A stretch of 64,000 nt of DNA from Streptomyces sp. RFCAC02. GTDB lineage: Bacteria > Actinomycetota > Actinomycetes > Streptomycetales > Streptomycetaceae. Position 1 is the stretch's first letter. Each line of letters starts with the position of its first letter. Positions 36,296 to 45,836 of this stretch are shown here, piece after piece. The notes beneath the pieces were generated by a model. The model did no database searches. It was not told the DNA's origin and saw only the letters and a list, made by a program, of their open reading frames with translations. Location: positions 5,365,501 to 5,429,500 of the forward strand of contig NZ_SAUH01000001.1 of the NCBI RefSeq assembly GCF_004193175.1. Reading direction: 5' to 3'. Both the position numbers and the translations under genes were made by a program.

Positions 36296-36900
36296 ATGCA
36301 CGATGACGCCATGGACGGCAGCGACGACCGCGCCCGGCGCGACGACCGTGACGAGCGGGAGGACCGTGACGAGCGGGACGGCGCGCACGAGGGCTTCCAC
36401 GCCGCCCTGCGCGACGAGACGCCGATGGAACGCGCCGACCGCAACTTCGTCGAGCTGCTCCAGGAACTGCGCGTCACCCAGACGGGCGTACAGATCCTCT
36501 TCGCGTTCCTCCTCACCCTCGCGTTCAGCGCCCGCTTCCCGTCCCTCGACACCACCCAGCGCGTCACCTACGTGACGACGCTCCTGCTCGCCATGACCGC
36601 CACCGTCATGTTCACCGCCCCGCCGCGCTCCACCGGCAGCTCTTCGGCCTGGGCGCCAAACGCACCATCGTGGACACCTCGTCCCGGCTCGCGGGCTACG
36701 GCCTGGCGGCGCTCGCCCTGTCGTTCACCGGAGCGCTGCTGCTGGTCGTGGACGTGGTGGCGGGCCGCACGGCGGGCATCATCGTGGCGGTCGGCGCGTT
36801 CCTCCTGTGCGGCGCGCTGTGGCTGGTCCTGCCGCAGGCCCTCAGACGCACGGCCGTCGCCCGCTCGCACCCCGCCGGAAAGCCGCCCCGGCGCCGCTGA
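36296..36900 (+). pseudogene. DUF6328 family membrane protein, split by a one-base frameshift
   Basis: The first part, from ATG 36296 (GGAGG 8 bases upstream), encodes an acidic Arg/Asp-rich N-terminus. ERADRNFVELLQELRVTQTGVQILFAFLL and a second helix follow, the DUF6328 pattern. After VMFTAP the frame changes. The continuation LFGLGAKRTIVDTSSRLAGYG, two more helices and a basic tail is in another frame and stops at 36900. One extra C at the C4 run 36618-36621 restores APAALHRQLFG. Function unknown. Sequencing error and true mutation cannot be separated from this sequence alone. Confidence 0.8.
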
Positions 36901-36914
36901 ACCCGGCGTCCGCC

Positions 36915-36939
36915 GCATCACCGCCGCCCAGCGGGGTAC
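36915..36939 (+). promoter_or_regulatory. Candidate sigma-B-type promoter for ndh
   Basis: GCAT (36915-36918), 15 bases, then GGGTAC (36934-36939) fits the streptomycete sigma-B consensus GNNT-N14-16-GGGTAY, 63 bases before the NDH-2 start codon. Confidence 0.45.
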
Positions 36940-37002
36940 CCGGGGTATTTCACGCCATCGAGGAGCATGCATCCCATCGGGAAGCCGTGAGGAGGCGGAG
37001 TC

Positions 37003-38370
37003 ATGAGCCGCTCGCGAGTGGTGATCGTCGGAGCGGGGTTCGCCGGTTATCAGACGGCCAGGACCCTGGCCCGCAAGGCCCGCGACAAACTGGACATCGT
37101 CCTGCTGAACCCCACCGACTATTTCCTGTACCTGCCGCTGCTGCCGCAGGTCGCGGCCGGCATCCTGGAGCCGCGCCGCGTCACCGTGTCGCTCACCGGG
37201 ACCCTGCCGGGCGTGCGGCTCGTGCTGGGGGAGGCACACGGCGTCGACCTGGACACGCGGCGCGTGCGCTACACCGACCCCGAGGACAACGAGGGCGAGC
37301 TGGACTACGACACGCTGGTGCTGTCCGTCGGCAGTGTCAGCCGGCTGCTGCCGATCCCCGGCGTCGCCGAGCACGCCCGCGGCTTCCGCGGTCTGCCCGA
37401 GGCCCTCTACCTGCGCGACCACATCGTCCGCCAGCTCGAACTCGCGGCCGGCGCGAAGGACGAGGCGGAGGCGCGCGCCCGCAGCAACTTCGTCGTCGTC
37501 GGCGCCGGGTACACCGGCACCGAGCTGGCGGCGCACGGCGCGATGTTCGCCGACTCCCTCGCCAAGCGCAATGCGCGCGCCGGCCGGGCCGTGAAGCCGC
37601 GCTGGACCCTGCTCGACATCGCGCCCCGCGTCCTGCCCGAGCTGGACGAACGGCTCTCCCGCACCGCCGACCGCGTCCTGCGGCAGCGCGGCGTGGACGT
37701 GCGCATGGAGACGTCCGTGAAGGAGGCCCACCACAACGGGGTGGTCCTCACCGACAACTCCGAGGTGGACACGCGCACGCTCATCTGGTGCGTGGGCGTG
37801 CGGCCGGACCCGCTGGTCGCCGACGTGGGCCTGCCGACCGAGCGCGGCCGGGTCTGCGTCGACGAGTTCCTGAACGTCCCGGGCCATCCCGAGGTGTTCG
37901 CGTGCGGCGACGCGGCGGCCGTCCCGGACCTGACCAAACCCGGGTCGTACACGCCGATGACCGCGCAGCACGCCTGGCGGCACGGCAAGACGGCGGCCCG
38001 CAACGTCCTCGCGCACCACGGGGTGGGCGAGCGGCAGCCGTACGTCCACCACGACAAGGGGTTCGTCGTGGACCTGGGCGGCTTCCAGGCCGCGGCCAAC
38101 CCGATGCACGTGGCGATGTCGGGACCCCTGGCCGGCGCCGTCACGCGCGGCTACCACCTGCTCGCCATGCCGAGCAACCGGGTGCGGGTCGCCGCCGACT
38201 GGATCCTGGAGGCGGTCCAGCCGCGGCAGGCCGTCCAGCTCGGGATGGTCAGGTCCGGGTCCGTACCGATCGACACGGCGAGCCCGGAGCTGGCGCGGGT
38301 CTTCCGCGACCAGCAGTCGGGCCGTCAGGTGGCCGGCGACGGGGCGGGCCGGGGGCGCGACGCCGCCTGA
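37003..38370 (+). CDS. Type II NADH:quinone oxidoreductase (NDH-2-like)
   Basis: A 455-aa two-dinucleotide-binding flavoprotein. FAD binding is at VVIVGAGFAGYQTA (residues 6-19), NADH binding at FVVVGAGYTGTELA, and the FAD-contacting VFACGDAAAV and AQHAWRHGKTAA lie near the C-terminus. NDH-2 enzymes pass electrons from NADH to quinone at the membrane without proton pumping. AGGAGG lies upstream of ATG 37003. A candidate sigma-B promoter and the neighbouring catalase gene suggest a stress-related respiratory role. Confidence 0.9.
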   Translation: MSRSRVVIVGAGFAGYQTARTLARKARDKLDIVLLNPTDYFLYLPLLPQVAAGILEPRRVTVSLTGTLPGVRLVLGEAHGVDLDTRRVRYTDPEDNEGELDYDTLVLSVGSVSRLLPIPGVAEHARGFRGLPEALYLRDHIVRQLELAAGAKDEAEARARSNFVVVGAGYTGTELAAHGAMFADSLAKRNARAGRAVKPRWTLLDIAPRVLPELDERLSRTADRVLRQRGVDVRMETSVKEAHHNGVVLTDNSEVDTRTLIWCVGVRPDPLVADVGLPTERGRVCVDEFLNVPGHPEVFACGDAAAVPDLTKPGSYTPMTAQHAWRHGKTAARNVLAHHGVGERQPYVHHDKGFVVDLGGFQAAANPMHVAMSGPLAGAVTRGYHLLAMPSNRVRVAADWILEAVQPRQAVQLGMVRSGSVPIDTASPELARVFRDQQSGRQVAGDGAGRGRDAA

Positions 38371-38384
38371 GCCCGCGCCACGCG

Positions 38385-38431
38385 CCGGTGCCCGGGTGCC
38401 ACGGCAGTACGCCGCGGGACCCGGGCACCGG
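38385..38431. terminator. Bidirectional hairpin terminator between ndh and katE
   Basis: CCGGTGCCCGGGT (38385-38397) pairs perfectly with ACCCGGGCACCGG (38419-38431) between convergent stops. Confidence 0.8.
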
Positions 38432-38442
38432 TCCGCCGGGGG

Positions 38443-40563
38443 TCAGGCGGCCACGCCGTCCACCTCGCGGTCCCAGTGCCGGTGGTTCGCCAGCGCCTCG
38501 GTGAACGTCTCGGCGACCTCGGTGGGACCCGCGCCGCCGCCCGCCGACACCACGCCGTGGTCGTCGACCACGCCGTCGCCGTCCTCGGCCAGCCGGACGC
38601 CCGGCAGCCGCAGCGTGCGCAGCAGCTCCACGGCGTCCCCGACCGCCGCGACGGTCTTGTTGTGCGCGAACGCCTCGGTGAGGTAGTGGACGGCCCTGCC
38701 GTTCGCCGCCAGGGTCCTGACGCTCTCCTCGCCGCCGGCCAGCACCACGCCGTCGTACAGCGTGGACGCCATCGTCGTGAGGGCCTTGTCCGCGGCGACG
38801 GTCCCGCCGTCCGCCGTCCTCAGCTCGCCCGGGTGCGGCGCCAGCACCTCGGCGATGACGCCCGCCGCGGTGAGCGTGTCGCGCAGCGCCCGCACGTCGG
38901 CCGCGGACACGCCGTCCGCCGCGAGGACGGCGACCTTGCGCGTGGCGGGGCCGAGGCCCTCCTGCCCGGCCATGCTGAGGGCGGGGGAGGAGCGCCCGTG
39001 GTTCGGGATCGCGGGGCCGGCCGGCGGGGTCAGCCCGAGCCCCTCGGCCACCCGGGTGGCGAGGTCGTTGTCGATGTGGTTGAGCCGGTCCACCGTCCGC
39101 TCGCGGATCTCCCGCGTGTCCACCTTCCCCAGTTCGAAGCGGTAGGCGGCGACGATGTGCTCCTTCTCCCAGTCGGCCATGCTGTTCCAGAACAGCGTCG
39201 CCTGGCTGTAGTGGTCGTTGAAACTCTCGCTGCGCTTGCGGATCTTCGCGCCGTCGACGCGCTCCGCATAGTGCAGGTACGCGCCGTGGTCCGGGGAGGC
39301 GACGGCCGGGCAGCCGCCGCTGAGGGAGTTCGGGGCGTACGCGGCGCGCGCGGGGTGGATGCGCTGCTGGCCGTAGCCGTCGCGCTGGTTGTTGCGCACG
39401 GTCGCGACCGGCCGGTTGACCGGGAGCTGCTCGAAGTTCGGGCCGCCCAGCCGGATGAGCTGGGTGTCGAGGTAGGAGAAGTTCCGGCCCTGGAGCAGCG
39501 GGTCGTTGGTGAAGTCGATGCCCGGCACGACGTGCGCGGTGTGGAAGGCGATCTGCTCCGTCTCCGCGAAGAAGTTGTCCGGGTTGCGGTCCAGCGTCAT
39601 CTTCCCGATCGGCCGGACCGGCACGATCTCCTCGGGGATGATCTTGGTGGGGTCCAGGAGGTCGAAGTCGAACGCGAACTCGTCCTTCTCCGGTACGAGC
39701 TGCACGCCCAGCTCGTACTCGGGGAAGTTGCCGGTCTCGATGGCCTCCCACAGGTCGCGCCGGTTGAAGTCCGGGTCCTGCCCGCCGATCTTCTGGCACT
39801 CGTCCCACACCAGCGAGTGCGTGCCGAGCAGCGGCTTCCAGTGGAACTTCACGAACGTCCCGCACCCCTGCGCGTCGACGAACCTGAAGGTGTGCACGCC
39901 GAAGCCCTGCATCATGCGGTAGCTGCGGGGCAGAGCGCGGTCCGACATGAGCCACAGCACCATGTGCATCGACTCCGGCTGGAGCGACACGAAGTCCCAG
40001 AACGTGTCGTGCGCCGACTGGGCCTGCGGGATCTCGTTGTTCGGCTCGGGCTTCACCGCGTGCACGAAGTCGGGGAACTTGATGGCGTCCTGGATGAAGA
40101 AGACGGGCATGTTGTTGCCCACCAGGTCGTAGTTGCCCTCGCGGGTGTAGAACTTCGTCGCGAAGCCGCGCACGTCCCTGACCGTGTCGGCGGAGCCGCG
40201 CGAGCCCGCCACCGTCGAGAAGCGCACGAAGACCGGCGTGCTGCGGTCCGGGTCCTGCAGGAAGTCCGCCTTCGTGAACTCGGCGAGCGACTCGTACGGC
40301 CGGAAGTGGCCGTACGCGCCCGCGCCCCGGGCGTGCACGACCCGTTCGGGGATGCGCTCGTGGTCGAAGTGGGTGATCTTCTCGCGGAAGTGGAAGTCCT
40401 CCATCAGCGTCGGGCCGCGCTCGCCCGCGCTCAGCGAGTTGTCCGTGTCGTGGAGCCGGGTCCCGGAGTTCGTCGTCAGGTGGCCGTCCTCGGGACGGTC
40501 GCGCAGCGGGTCGAGCTGCTCCTGCTTCTCCGGCGTCCGGCCGCCCTGGTCCTGCTGGGGCAT
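38443..40563 (-). CDS. katE: Large-subunit monofunctional catalase (KatE/HPII type)
   Basis: At 706 aa this is the large clade-2 catalase. The heme catalase core has His77 (ERVVHARG), Asn150 ([11 protein letters not shown]) and the heme-ligand Tyr in RNFSYLDTQ. The extra C-terminal flavodoxin/DJ-1-like domain starts [11 protein letters not shown]. It degrades H2O2 in the cytoplasm. The ATG at 40563 (MPQQDQGG) is chosen because upstream in-frame codons run into promoter sequence. GTTT-N14-GGGTTA upstream resembles a sigma-B promoter, as expected for stress-induced catalases. Confidence 0.97.
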   Translation of the reverse strand: MPQQDQGGRTPEKQEQLDPLRDRPEDGHLTTNSGTRLHDTDNSLSAGERGPTLMEDFHFREKITHFDHERIPERVVHARGAGAYGHFRPYESLAEFTKADFLQDPDRSTPVFVRFSTVAGSRGSADTVRDVRGFATKFYTREGNYDLVGNNMPVFFIQDAIKFPDFVHAVKPEPNNEIPQAQSAHDTFWDFVSLQPESMHMVLWLMSDRALPRSYRMMQGFGVHTFRFVDAQGCGTFVKFHWKPLLGTHSLVWDECQKIGGQDPDFNRRDLWEAIETGNFPEYELGVQLVPEKDEFAFDFDLLDPTKIIPEEIVPVRPIGKMTLDRNPDNFFAETEQIAFHTAHVVPGIDFTNDPLLQGRNFSYLDTQLIRLGGPNFEQLPVNRPVATVRNNQRDGYGQQRIHPARAAYAPNSLSGGCPAVASPDHGAYLHYAERVDGAKIRKRSESFNDHYSQATLFWNSMADWEKEHIVAAYRFELGKVDTREIRERTVDRLNHIDNDLATRVAEGLGLTPPAGPAIPNHGRSSPALSMAGQEGLGPATRKVAVLAADGVSAADVRALRDTLTAAGVIAEVLAPHPGELRTADGGTVAADKALTTMASTLYDGVVLAGGEESVRTLAANGRAVHYLTEAFAHNKTVAAVGDAVELLRTLRLPGVRLAEDGDGVVDDHGVVSAGGGAGPTEVAETFTEALANHRHWDREVDGVAA

Positions 40564-40611
40564 CTGTGTGCCTGTCCTTCCCGTCGCAGGGGCGAAAACC
40601 GCCCTCCCGGC

Positions 40612-40635
40612 TAACCCTGCCCGACAGGAACAAAC
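40612..40635 (-). promoter_or_regulatory. Candidate sigma-B-type promoter for katE
   Basis: On the minus strand, GTTT (40635-40632), 14 bases, then GGGTTA (40617-40612) resembles GNNT-N14-16-GGGTAY, with a mismatch in the -10 element. It lies 49 bases upstream of the ATG. Confidence 0.35.
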
Positions 40636-40636
40636 G

Positions 40637-41587
40637 TCACAAACCGGCCTGATCCGCATCGGATCCCGCGTCCGGTGCCCCCGTCACCGCCCCCAGGGCC
40701 GGCAGCAGCCCGTCCGCCGGGTCCGGCGCCGCCGCCAGCCACCTGCGGCGCACGGCGGCCGCCCGCGCGCCGCGCCCCAGGCACCATGCGAGCCACCCGT
40801 CCAGCCGCCGTTCGTCCAGCCGCTCCGCCGGGACGACCGCAGGCCAGCCGCACGCCCGCGCCTGCGCCGTCACCTTCGCGCCGCCGCGCACCGGATCGAC
40901 CGCCACCGGCGGCACCCCCGCCCGCAGCGCCAGCACCAGGCCGTGCAGCCGGTCCGTCACCACCGCGTCCATGCGCTCCAGGGCGGACAGGAACTGCGCC
41001 GGCGTCGCGCACAGCCGTCCGTCGGACGTGTCGAGCCGCGTCTCCAGGACGACCGGCGCGCACCGCGTGTCCGCGAGCCACGCCGTGACCCGCTCCGCGA
41101 CCTCCCCGTGCGCGCGCCGTGCCCCGTACTCCCGCTGGCCCTGCGTCAGCACCAGACCCACGACGGGCGTGCGCGGCTCGGCCGGTGCCCGCAGCGACAG
41201 ATCGGCCGCCGGCGCGCGGCCGGCCGCGTCCCGCGCCAGCACCGCGTCGAAACCGGTCACCGCCGGGTCGTCCGGGTCGATCACGGACACGCCGACGGCG
41301 ACCCGGCGGCACCCGGCGAACCGCTCGTGCAGCCCGGCGACCAGCGGCCCGTGCAGCGGCCCGCACACGAAGACCAGCCGCTCGTAGTCCGCCGGCCGCG
41401 CGTCCTCAAGCGCGAGCCCGTCCGGCCGGAACCCGGGACTCCACGCCACGTCGTACGGCACGCCCCGCCCGTCGAGCACCGCGAGGACACGGCGCAGCGC
41501 CAGCACGTCACCGGCCGTCGCCTCGCCGTCAAGGAAACTGAACCACCCCGTCACCAGGGTCCGCCCGACCTCGCTCACCATCGCCAC
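40637..41587 (-). CDS. Polysaccharide pyruvyl transferase family protein
   Basis: A 316-aa protein: VTGWFSFLDGEATAGD at the start, then VVGLVLTQGQREYG, and the C-terminal VVTDRLHGLVLALRAGVPPVAVDP, the DRLHG signature of the CsaB/WcaK-like family. These transfer a pyruvyl group from PEP to a sugar of a surface polymer. It fits the glycan cluster that begins here. GTG 41587 is used; ATG 41581 two codons later is possible. It is divergent from the first GT2 gene. Confidence 0.85.
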   Translation of the reverse strand: MAMVSEVGRTLVTGWFSFLDGEATAGDVLALRRVLAVLDGRGVPYDVAWSPGFRPDGLALEDARPADYERLVFVCGPLHGPLVAGLHERFAGCRRVAVGVSVIDPDDPAVTGFDAVLARDAAGRAPAADLSLRAPAEPRTPVVGLVLTQGQREYGARRAHGEVAERVTAWLADTRCAPVVLETRLDTSDGRLCATPAQFLSALERMDAVVTDRLHGLVLALRAGVPPVAVDPVRGGAKVTAQARACGWPAVVPAERLDERRLDGWLAWCLGRGARAAAVRRRWLAAAPDPADGLLPALGAVTGAPDAGSDADQAGL

Positions 41588-41649
41588 CGGGTCCCCGTGC
41601 CGCCGCCCGCCAAACGTTTCGGGCCGCCCGCCACGGGCACTCGGCCGCC

Positions 41650-42525
41650 GTGCCGCACGACCCGCCGATCGCCGTCGTGATCGCGACCCACAACCGTTCC
41701 GCCCGGCTCGCCCGCACGCTGGAGCGGCTCACCGCCCTGCCCGAGCGGCCCGAGGTCCTGGTGGTGGACAACGCCTCGACCGACGGCACGCGCGCCATGG
41801 TCGCCGACCGCTTCCCCGGCGTCGGGCTGCTCCCGCTGTCCGCGAACGTCGGCCCCCTCGCCCGCAACGCCGGGGTCCGCGCCGTGCACCGGCCCTACGT
41901 GGCGTTCTCCGACGACGACTCCTGGTGGGAGCCCGGCGCCCTCGCCGAGGCCGTACGCCTGCTGGACGCCGACCCGCGCATCGGTCTCCTCGCCGCCCGC
42001 ACCGTCGTCGGCGCCGAACGCACCCCCGACCCGGTCAACTCCGCCCTCGCCGCCTCCCCTCTCACCGGACCCGCGGGACTCCCGGGCCCCCCGGTCCTCG
42101 GCTTCCTCGGCTGCGCGGCCATCGCCCGCCGCACCGCCTACCTCGCGGCCGGCGGCTACCACCCGCTGCTGTTCATCGGCGGCGAGGAGACCCTCCTCGC
42201 GTACGACATCACCGTCGCCGGGTGGCTCGTCACCTACGCGCCGGAGGTCACCGCCGTCCACGAGCCCGCCGACGACCCGAGGCCCGAGCGCCGCGCCACG
42301 GTCCGCCGCGCGCAGAACCTCACCACCTGGCTGCGCCGCCCGCTGCCCGTCGCCCTGCGCGACACCTGGGACCTGGTGCGCGAGGCGCCCACCGACCCCG
42401 CCGCGCGCGCCGCCCTCGGCCAGGTCATGCCCCGCCTCCCCGCCGCCTGGCGCGCCCGGCGGCCCCTGCCGCCCGACGTGGAGGCCGACGTCCGCCTGCT
42501 GGAGCGCACCCATGCCACGTCCTGA
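41650..42525 (+). CDS. Family 2 glycosyltransferase
   Basis: A 291-aa GT2 (GT-A fold): VVIATHNRSARLARTL, VLVVDNASTDGT, and VAFSDDDSWWEPGAL with the metal-binding DDD, then FLGCAAIARR and GGEETLLAYD. It transfers a sugar from a nucleotide donor, and lacks membrane helices. The last 14 bases overlap the next GT2 gene, a close paralogue (FCDDDTWWEPGSL), so the two are translated together. A third paralogue lies at 61298. Confidence 0.9.
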   Translation: MPHDPPIAVVIATHNRSARLARTLERLTALPERPEVLVVDNASTDGTRAMVADRFPGVGLLPLSANVGPLARNAGVRAVHRPYVAFSDDDSWWEPGALAEAVRLLDADPRIGLLAARTVVGAERTPDPVNSALAASPLTGPAGLPGPPVLGFLGCAAIARRTAYLAAGGYHPLLFIGGEETLLAYDITVAGWLVTYAPEVTAVHEPADDPRPERRATVRRAQNLTTWLRRPLPVALRDTWDLVREAPTDPAARAALGQVMPRLPAAWRARRPLPPDVEADVRLLERTHATS

Positions 42526-43432
42526 CCCGCCGCCCGGGCACGACCCGCGCGTCACCGTCGTCCTGATCACCCACAACCGCCGCGACGAACTCCTGCGCAC
42601 CCTCGGCCGCCTCACCGCGCTGCCGGAGCGCCCGCGCGTCATCGTCGTGGACAACGGCTCGTCGGACGGCAGCGCGCGGGCCGCCGCCGAGGCCCACCCG
42701 GAGGTGCGCGTCCTCACCCCGGGCGCCAACCTCGGTGCGGTCGGCCGCAACCTCGCGCTGCGCGAGGTCACCACCCCGTACACGGCCTTCTGCGACGACG
42801 ACACCTGGTGGGAGCCCGGGTCCCTGCGCGCCGCCGCCGACCTGCTGGAGTCCCACCCCACCGTCGCCACGGTCACGGCCCGCATCATCGTGGAGCCGGG
42901 CGGCACCGACGACCCCATCGTGGAGGAGCTGCGCACCTCGCCGCTGCCCCGGCCCGACCACCTGCCGGGGCCGGCCCTCGGCTCGTTCCTCGCCGGCGCG
43001 ACCGTCGTCCGTACGGACGCGTTCCGCGCCGCCGGCGGCTTCTCGCCCCGCCTGTGGCTCGGCGGGGAGGAGGAACTGCTCGCCGCCGACCTCATGACGG
43101 CCGGGTGGTGGCTCGTCTACGCCGAGGACCTGCGCGTGCACCACGAGCCGTCCGCGCTGCGCGACCCCACGCGCCGCCGCGCGGACGGCATCCGCAACAC
43201 GCTCTGGTACACGTGGCTCCGCCGCCCGCCCGGCGCCGTCCTGCGCCGTACGGCGCACCTGCTGCGGACCGTCCCGCACGACCGCACCTCCGCCCTCGCG
43301 GTGCTGCGGGCCGTGGCGGGCCTGCCGTGGGTCCTGCTGGAGCGCAGGGCCGTCCCCGGCGAGGTGGAGGAGCGGCTGCGCCTGCTGGAGGAGACGCAGC
43401 GGACCTCCCGGGCACGCCGCTACGTCGGCTGA
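42512..43432 (+). CDS. Family 2 glycosyltransferase
   Basis: A 306-aa GT2: VVLITHNRRDELLRTL, VIVVDNGSSDGS, then FCDDDTWWEPGSL with the DDD metal site, and LGGEEELLAADL. It is paralogous to the preceding gene, with which it overlaps by 14 bases, and to the GT2 at 61298. Its end overlaps the convergent GT9 gene by 13 bases. The donor and acceptor are unknown; a glycan role follows from the cluster. Confidence 0.9.
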   Translation: MPRPDPPPGHDPRVTVVLITHNRRDELLRTLGRLTALPERPRVIVVDNGSSDGSARAAAEAHPEVRVLTPGANLGAVGRNLALREVTTPYTAFCDDDTWWEPGSLRAAADLLESHPTVATVTARIIVEPGGTDDPIVEELRTSPLPRPDHLPGPALGSFLAGATVVRTDAFRAAGGFSPRLWLGGEEELLAADLMTAGWWLVYAEDLRVHHEPSALRDPTRRRADGIRNTLWYTWLRRPPGAVLRRTAHLLRTVPHDRTSALAVLRAVAGLPWVLLERRAVPGEVEERLRLLEETQRTSRARRYVG

Positions 43433-44406
43433 CGCCCGGCCGCCGCCGCGTCCAGCGCGTCGAGGGCGGCCATGACCTCGGGGGGCGTGATCCGCAGCAG
43501 CCGCGGGTCCGGTTCCGCGCCGTGGGCGTCCCCGGGGCGCGCGGTGACCGGCCCCGCGCCGGGGTGCCACAGCACGCGGTGGCGCGGCAGGCCGGGCGGC
43601 CCCCACAGCGCGGGGGAGACCGGGCCGAACAGGACGACGGACGGCGTGCCGAGGGCCGTCGCGAGGTGCGCGATGCCCGTGTCGCCCACGACGACGGCCC
43701 GCGCCCCCGCGACCAGCGCCATGAGCGTCGGGAACGGCACGCCCGCGAGCACGGCCGTCGCCGGCAGCCCCGCCGCGTCCGCCACGCGGTGGGCCAGCGC
43801 CCGTTCGGACGGACCGCCCGTGACGACCACGGTGCGCCCGGCGGCGCGCAGGTCGCGGCCGACGGCGGCGAACCGTTCCGCCGGCCACCGCCGCGCGCCG
43901 GCGTCCGCGCCGGGGTGCAGGACGACGGCACCGGGCGCCGGCGACGGCACGGGCGGCGGCGCGATCCGCAGGTCATCGGGGTCCGCCGGGATGCCGTGGT
44001 GGACCAGCAGGCGGCACCAGCGCGCCCGTTCGTGCTCGGTCTCGTGCCAGGCGGGGCCGTCCGCCGCCGCGTACGCCAGCAGCCGGCGCGGGCGCAGCGC
44101 CCGCAGTGGAGCGGCGCTCTCCGGGCCGCACCCGTGCAGATCGACGGCGCACGCCGGAGGCGCGCCAGTCCAGGGCACGCGCGGAGGGACAGCACGGCCC
44201 GGCGCCGCCACCGGCAGCAGACCGTCCACCGCCCCCGTCGCCGCCACCGCGGGCCGCAGCGCCTCCGGCGCGGCCAGCAGCAGCCGGTGCCCGGGGTACG
44301 CGCGCCGCAGCCCGCGCAGCGCGGGGACGGCCGTCAGCAGGTCGCCGAGCCCGAGCGCCCGCAGCGCGACGACCGTGGGCGGCCCGGCGGGGGAGGGGAC
44401 GCTCAC
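43420..44406 (-). CDS. Family 9 glycosyltransferase (heptosyltransferase-like)
   Basis: A 328-aa GT9 protein: VVALRALGLGDLLTAVPALRGL at the N-terminus, VVLHPGADAGARRWP, VVTGGPSER and VVGDTGIAHLATALGTPSVVLFGPV, the ADP-heptose-binding C-terminal pattern of WaaC/WaaF-like enzymes. The GTG at 44406 overlaps the hldE stop by 4 bases. With hldE, gmhA and gmhB in the same operon, ADP-heptose is the likely donor. It is cytoplasmic or peripheral to the membrane. Confidence 0.9.
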   Translation of the reverse strand: MSVPSPAGPPTVVALRALGLGDLLTAVPALRGLRRAYPGHRLLLAAPEALRPAVAATGAVDGLLPVAAPGRAVPPRVPWTGAPPACAVDLHGCGPESAAPLRALRPRRLLAYAAADGPAWHETEHERARWCRLLVHHGIPADPDDLRIAPPPVPSPAPGAVVLHPGADAGARRWPAERFAAVGRDLRAAGRTVVVTGGPSERALAHRVADAAGLPATAVLAGVPFPTLMALVAGARAVVVGDTGIAHLATALGTPSVVLFGPVSPALWGPPGLPRHRVLWHPGAGPVTARPGDAHGAEPDPRLLRITPPEVMAALDALDAAAAGRQPT

Positions 44407-45836
44407 CGGCCGGTACGGGCCGCGCGGCGGGCGAGTTCCGTGGTGGAGCGGCCGTCCAGGTACGGCAGGACGAGCGTCTGCCCGCCCCACTCGCGCAGCG
44501 CGGCGGCCTCCGGCAGATCGCTGACGCGGTAGTCGCCGCCCTTGACCCAGACGTCGGGACGCAGCTCCCGCAGCAGCGCCTCCGGCGTGTCCTCGCCGAA
44601 CTCGGCGACCGCGTCAACGCAGCCGAGGCCGCCCAGCACCCGGACGCGGTCGGCGGCCGGGTTCAGCGGACGCCCCGGACCCTTCAGGCGGCGCACGGAC
44701 GCGTCGGAGTTCACGCACACCACCAGGCAGTCCCCGGTGCGGCGCGCGTTCTCCAGGAACTGGACGTGGCCCGCGTGCAGCAGGTCGAAGCAGCCGCCGG
44801 CCGCGACGACCGTCCCGCCGCGCGCCCGCACCTCCTGGATCAGCGCGCGGATGCCCGCCAGGTCGCGCGGCACCCCGCCGCCCGGCGCCAGGGCGCCCGG
44901 CCGGGGCGCGCCGCCCTGGTCCGCGAGCCCCGCCACGCCGCCGCCCGCCACGAAGGCGGCGGCGGCCGCCACCGCGCGGCCCACGGCCTCGGACGGCAGC
45001 CCGCCGTCGGCCAGCGCGATCGCCGCGGTCGCGGCGAAGCAGTCGCCGGCGCCGCAGGGGTCGCACTCGCCCGCCGCGGCGACCGGCACGTACTGGGGCT
45101 CGTCGGAGTCGGCGTGCAGGAGGACCGCGCCGCGCTCGCCCAGCGTCACGGCGACCGACGCGGCCCGCCACCGCTCGGCGAGCAGCGCGCCGCGCAGGGC
45201 GTGCCCGCCCAGCGTGCCGTCACCGTCGTCCAGGGCGGCCCCGGGGGCGCGCGGGCAGTGCTCGCGCACGAACCGGCGCGCCTCGTGCTCGTTCGGCGTG
45301 ACGAGCCGCGCGTGCGGGACCGGGCCGCGCCCGCGCGGATGCGGGTCCCACACGAGGGGCACGCGCCGCGCGGCGTCCGCCAGCGCGTCCCGCACCGCGT
45401 CCGCCGCGCCCCGGCCGTAGTCGGCCACCAGGACGGCGCCCGCGCCGGCGAGCGCGGCGCGCACGGCCGGACCCGGCGGCCCGGCCGTGCCGCCGCCCCG
45501 GTCCATCCGGACCAGCGGACGGCCGTCCGCCAGCACCCGGGACTTGACCGGCAGCGTGCCGGCCAGCGGAAGCTCCACCAGGCGGACGTGCGGCGCCAGC
45601 ATCGCGCGGACCGCCTCGCTCGCCGGGTCGGCGCCCAGGGCCGTGACGAGGACGACCTCCCGCCCGTCGCGCGCCGCGAGCAGGGCGGCCAGCCCCGCCC
45701 CGCCGGGGCGGCGGCGTTCCGCGCCGACCTCGACGACCGGCACCGGCGCGTCCGGCGCGAGCCGCGTCGCCTCGCCCGTCACGTCCTCGTCCAGCAGCAC
45801 GTCGCCCACGACGACGAGCGGGCCGCGCGCGCTCAC
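44403..45836 (-). CDS. hldE: Bifunctional heptose-7-P kinase / heptose-1-P adenylyltransferase (HldE)
   Basis: A 477-aa fusion. Residues 1 to about 315 form a PfkB/ribokinase-type sugar kinase (VVVGDVLLDEDV, LVTPNEHEAR, DPCGAGDCFAA). Residues about 335-477 form a nucleotidyltransferase with GGCFDLLHAGHVQFL (HxGH) and VWVKGGDYRVSDLPE. It phosphorylates heptose-7-P at C1 and, after GmhB, adenylates heptose-1-P to ADP-D-glycero-beta-D-manno-heptose. The GTG at 45836 overlaps the gmhA stop (GTGA). Streptomycetes have no LPS, so the product must serve another glycan. Confidence 0.93.
   Translation of the reverse strand: MSARGPLVVVGDVLLDEDVTGEATRLAPDAPVPVVEVGAERRRPGGAGLAALLAARDGREVVLVTALGADPASEAVRAMLAPHVRLVELPLAGTLPVKSRVLADGRPLVRMDRGGGTAGPPGPAVRAALAGAGAVLVADYGRGAADAVRDALADAARRVPLVWDPHPRGRGPVPHARLVTPNEHEARRFVREHCPRAPGAALDDGDGTLGGHALRGALLAERWRAASVAVTLGERGAVLLHADSDEPQYVPVAAAGECDPCGAGDCFAATAAIALADGGLPSEAVGRAVAAAAAFVAGGGVAGLADQGGAPRPGALAPGGGVPRDLAGIRALIQEVRARGGTVVAAGGCFDLLHAGHVQFLENARRTGDCLVVCVNSDASVRRLKGPGRPLNPAADRVRVLGGLGCVDAVAEFGEDTPEALLRELRPDVWVKGGDYRVSDLPEAAALREWGGQTLVLPYLDGRSTTELARRAARTGR

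Noticed and set aside
36943..36948. Second GGGTAT near the NDH-2 promoter as a separate sigma-B -10 element
   Set aside because: No GNNT at the required 14-16 base spacing upstream.
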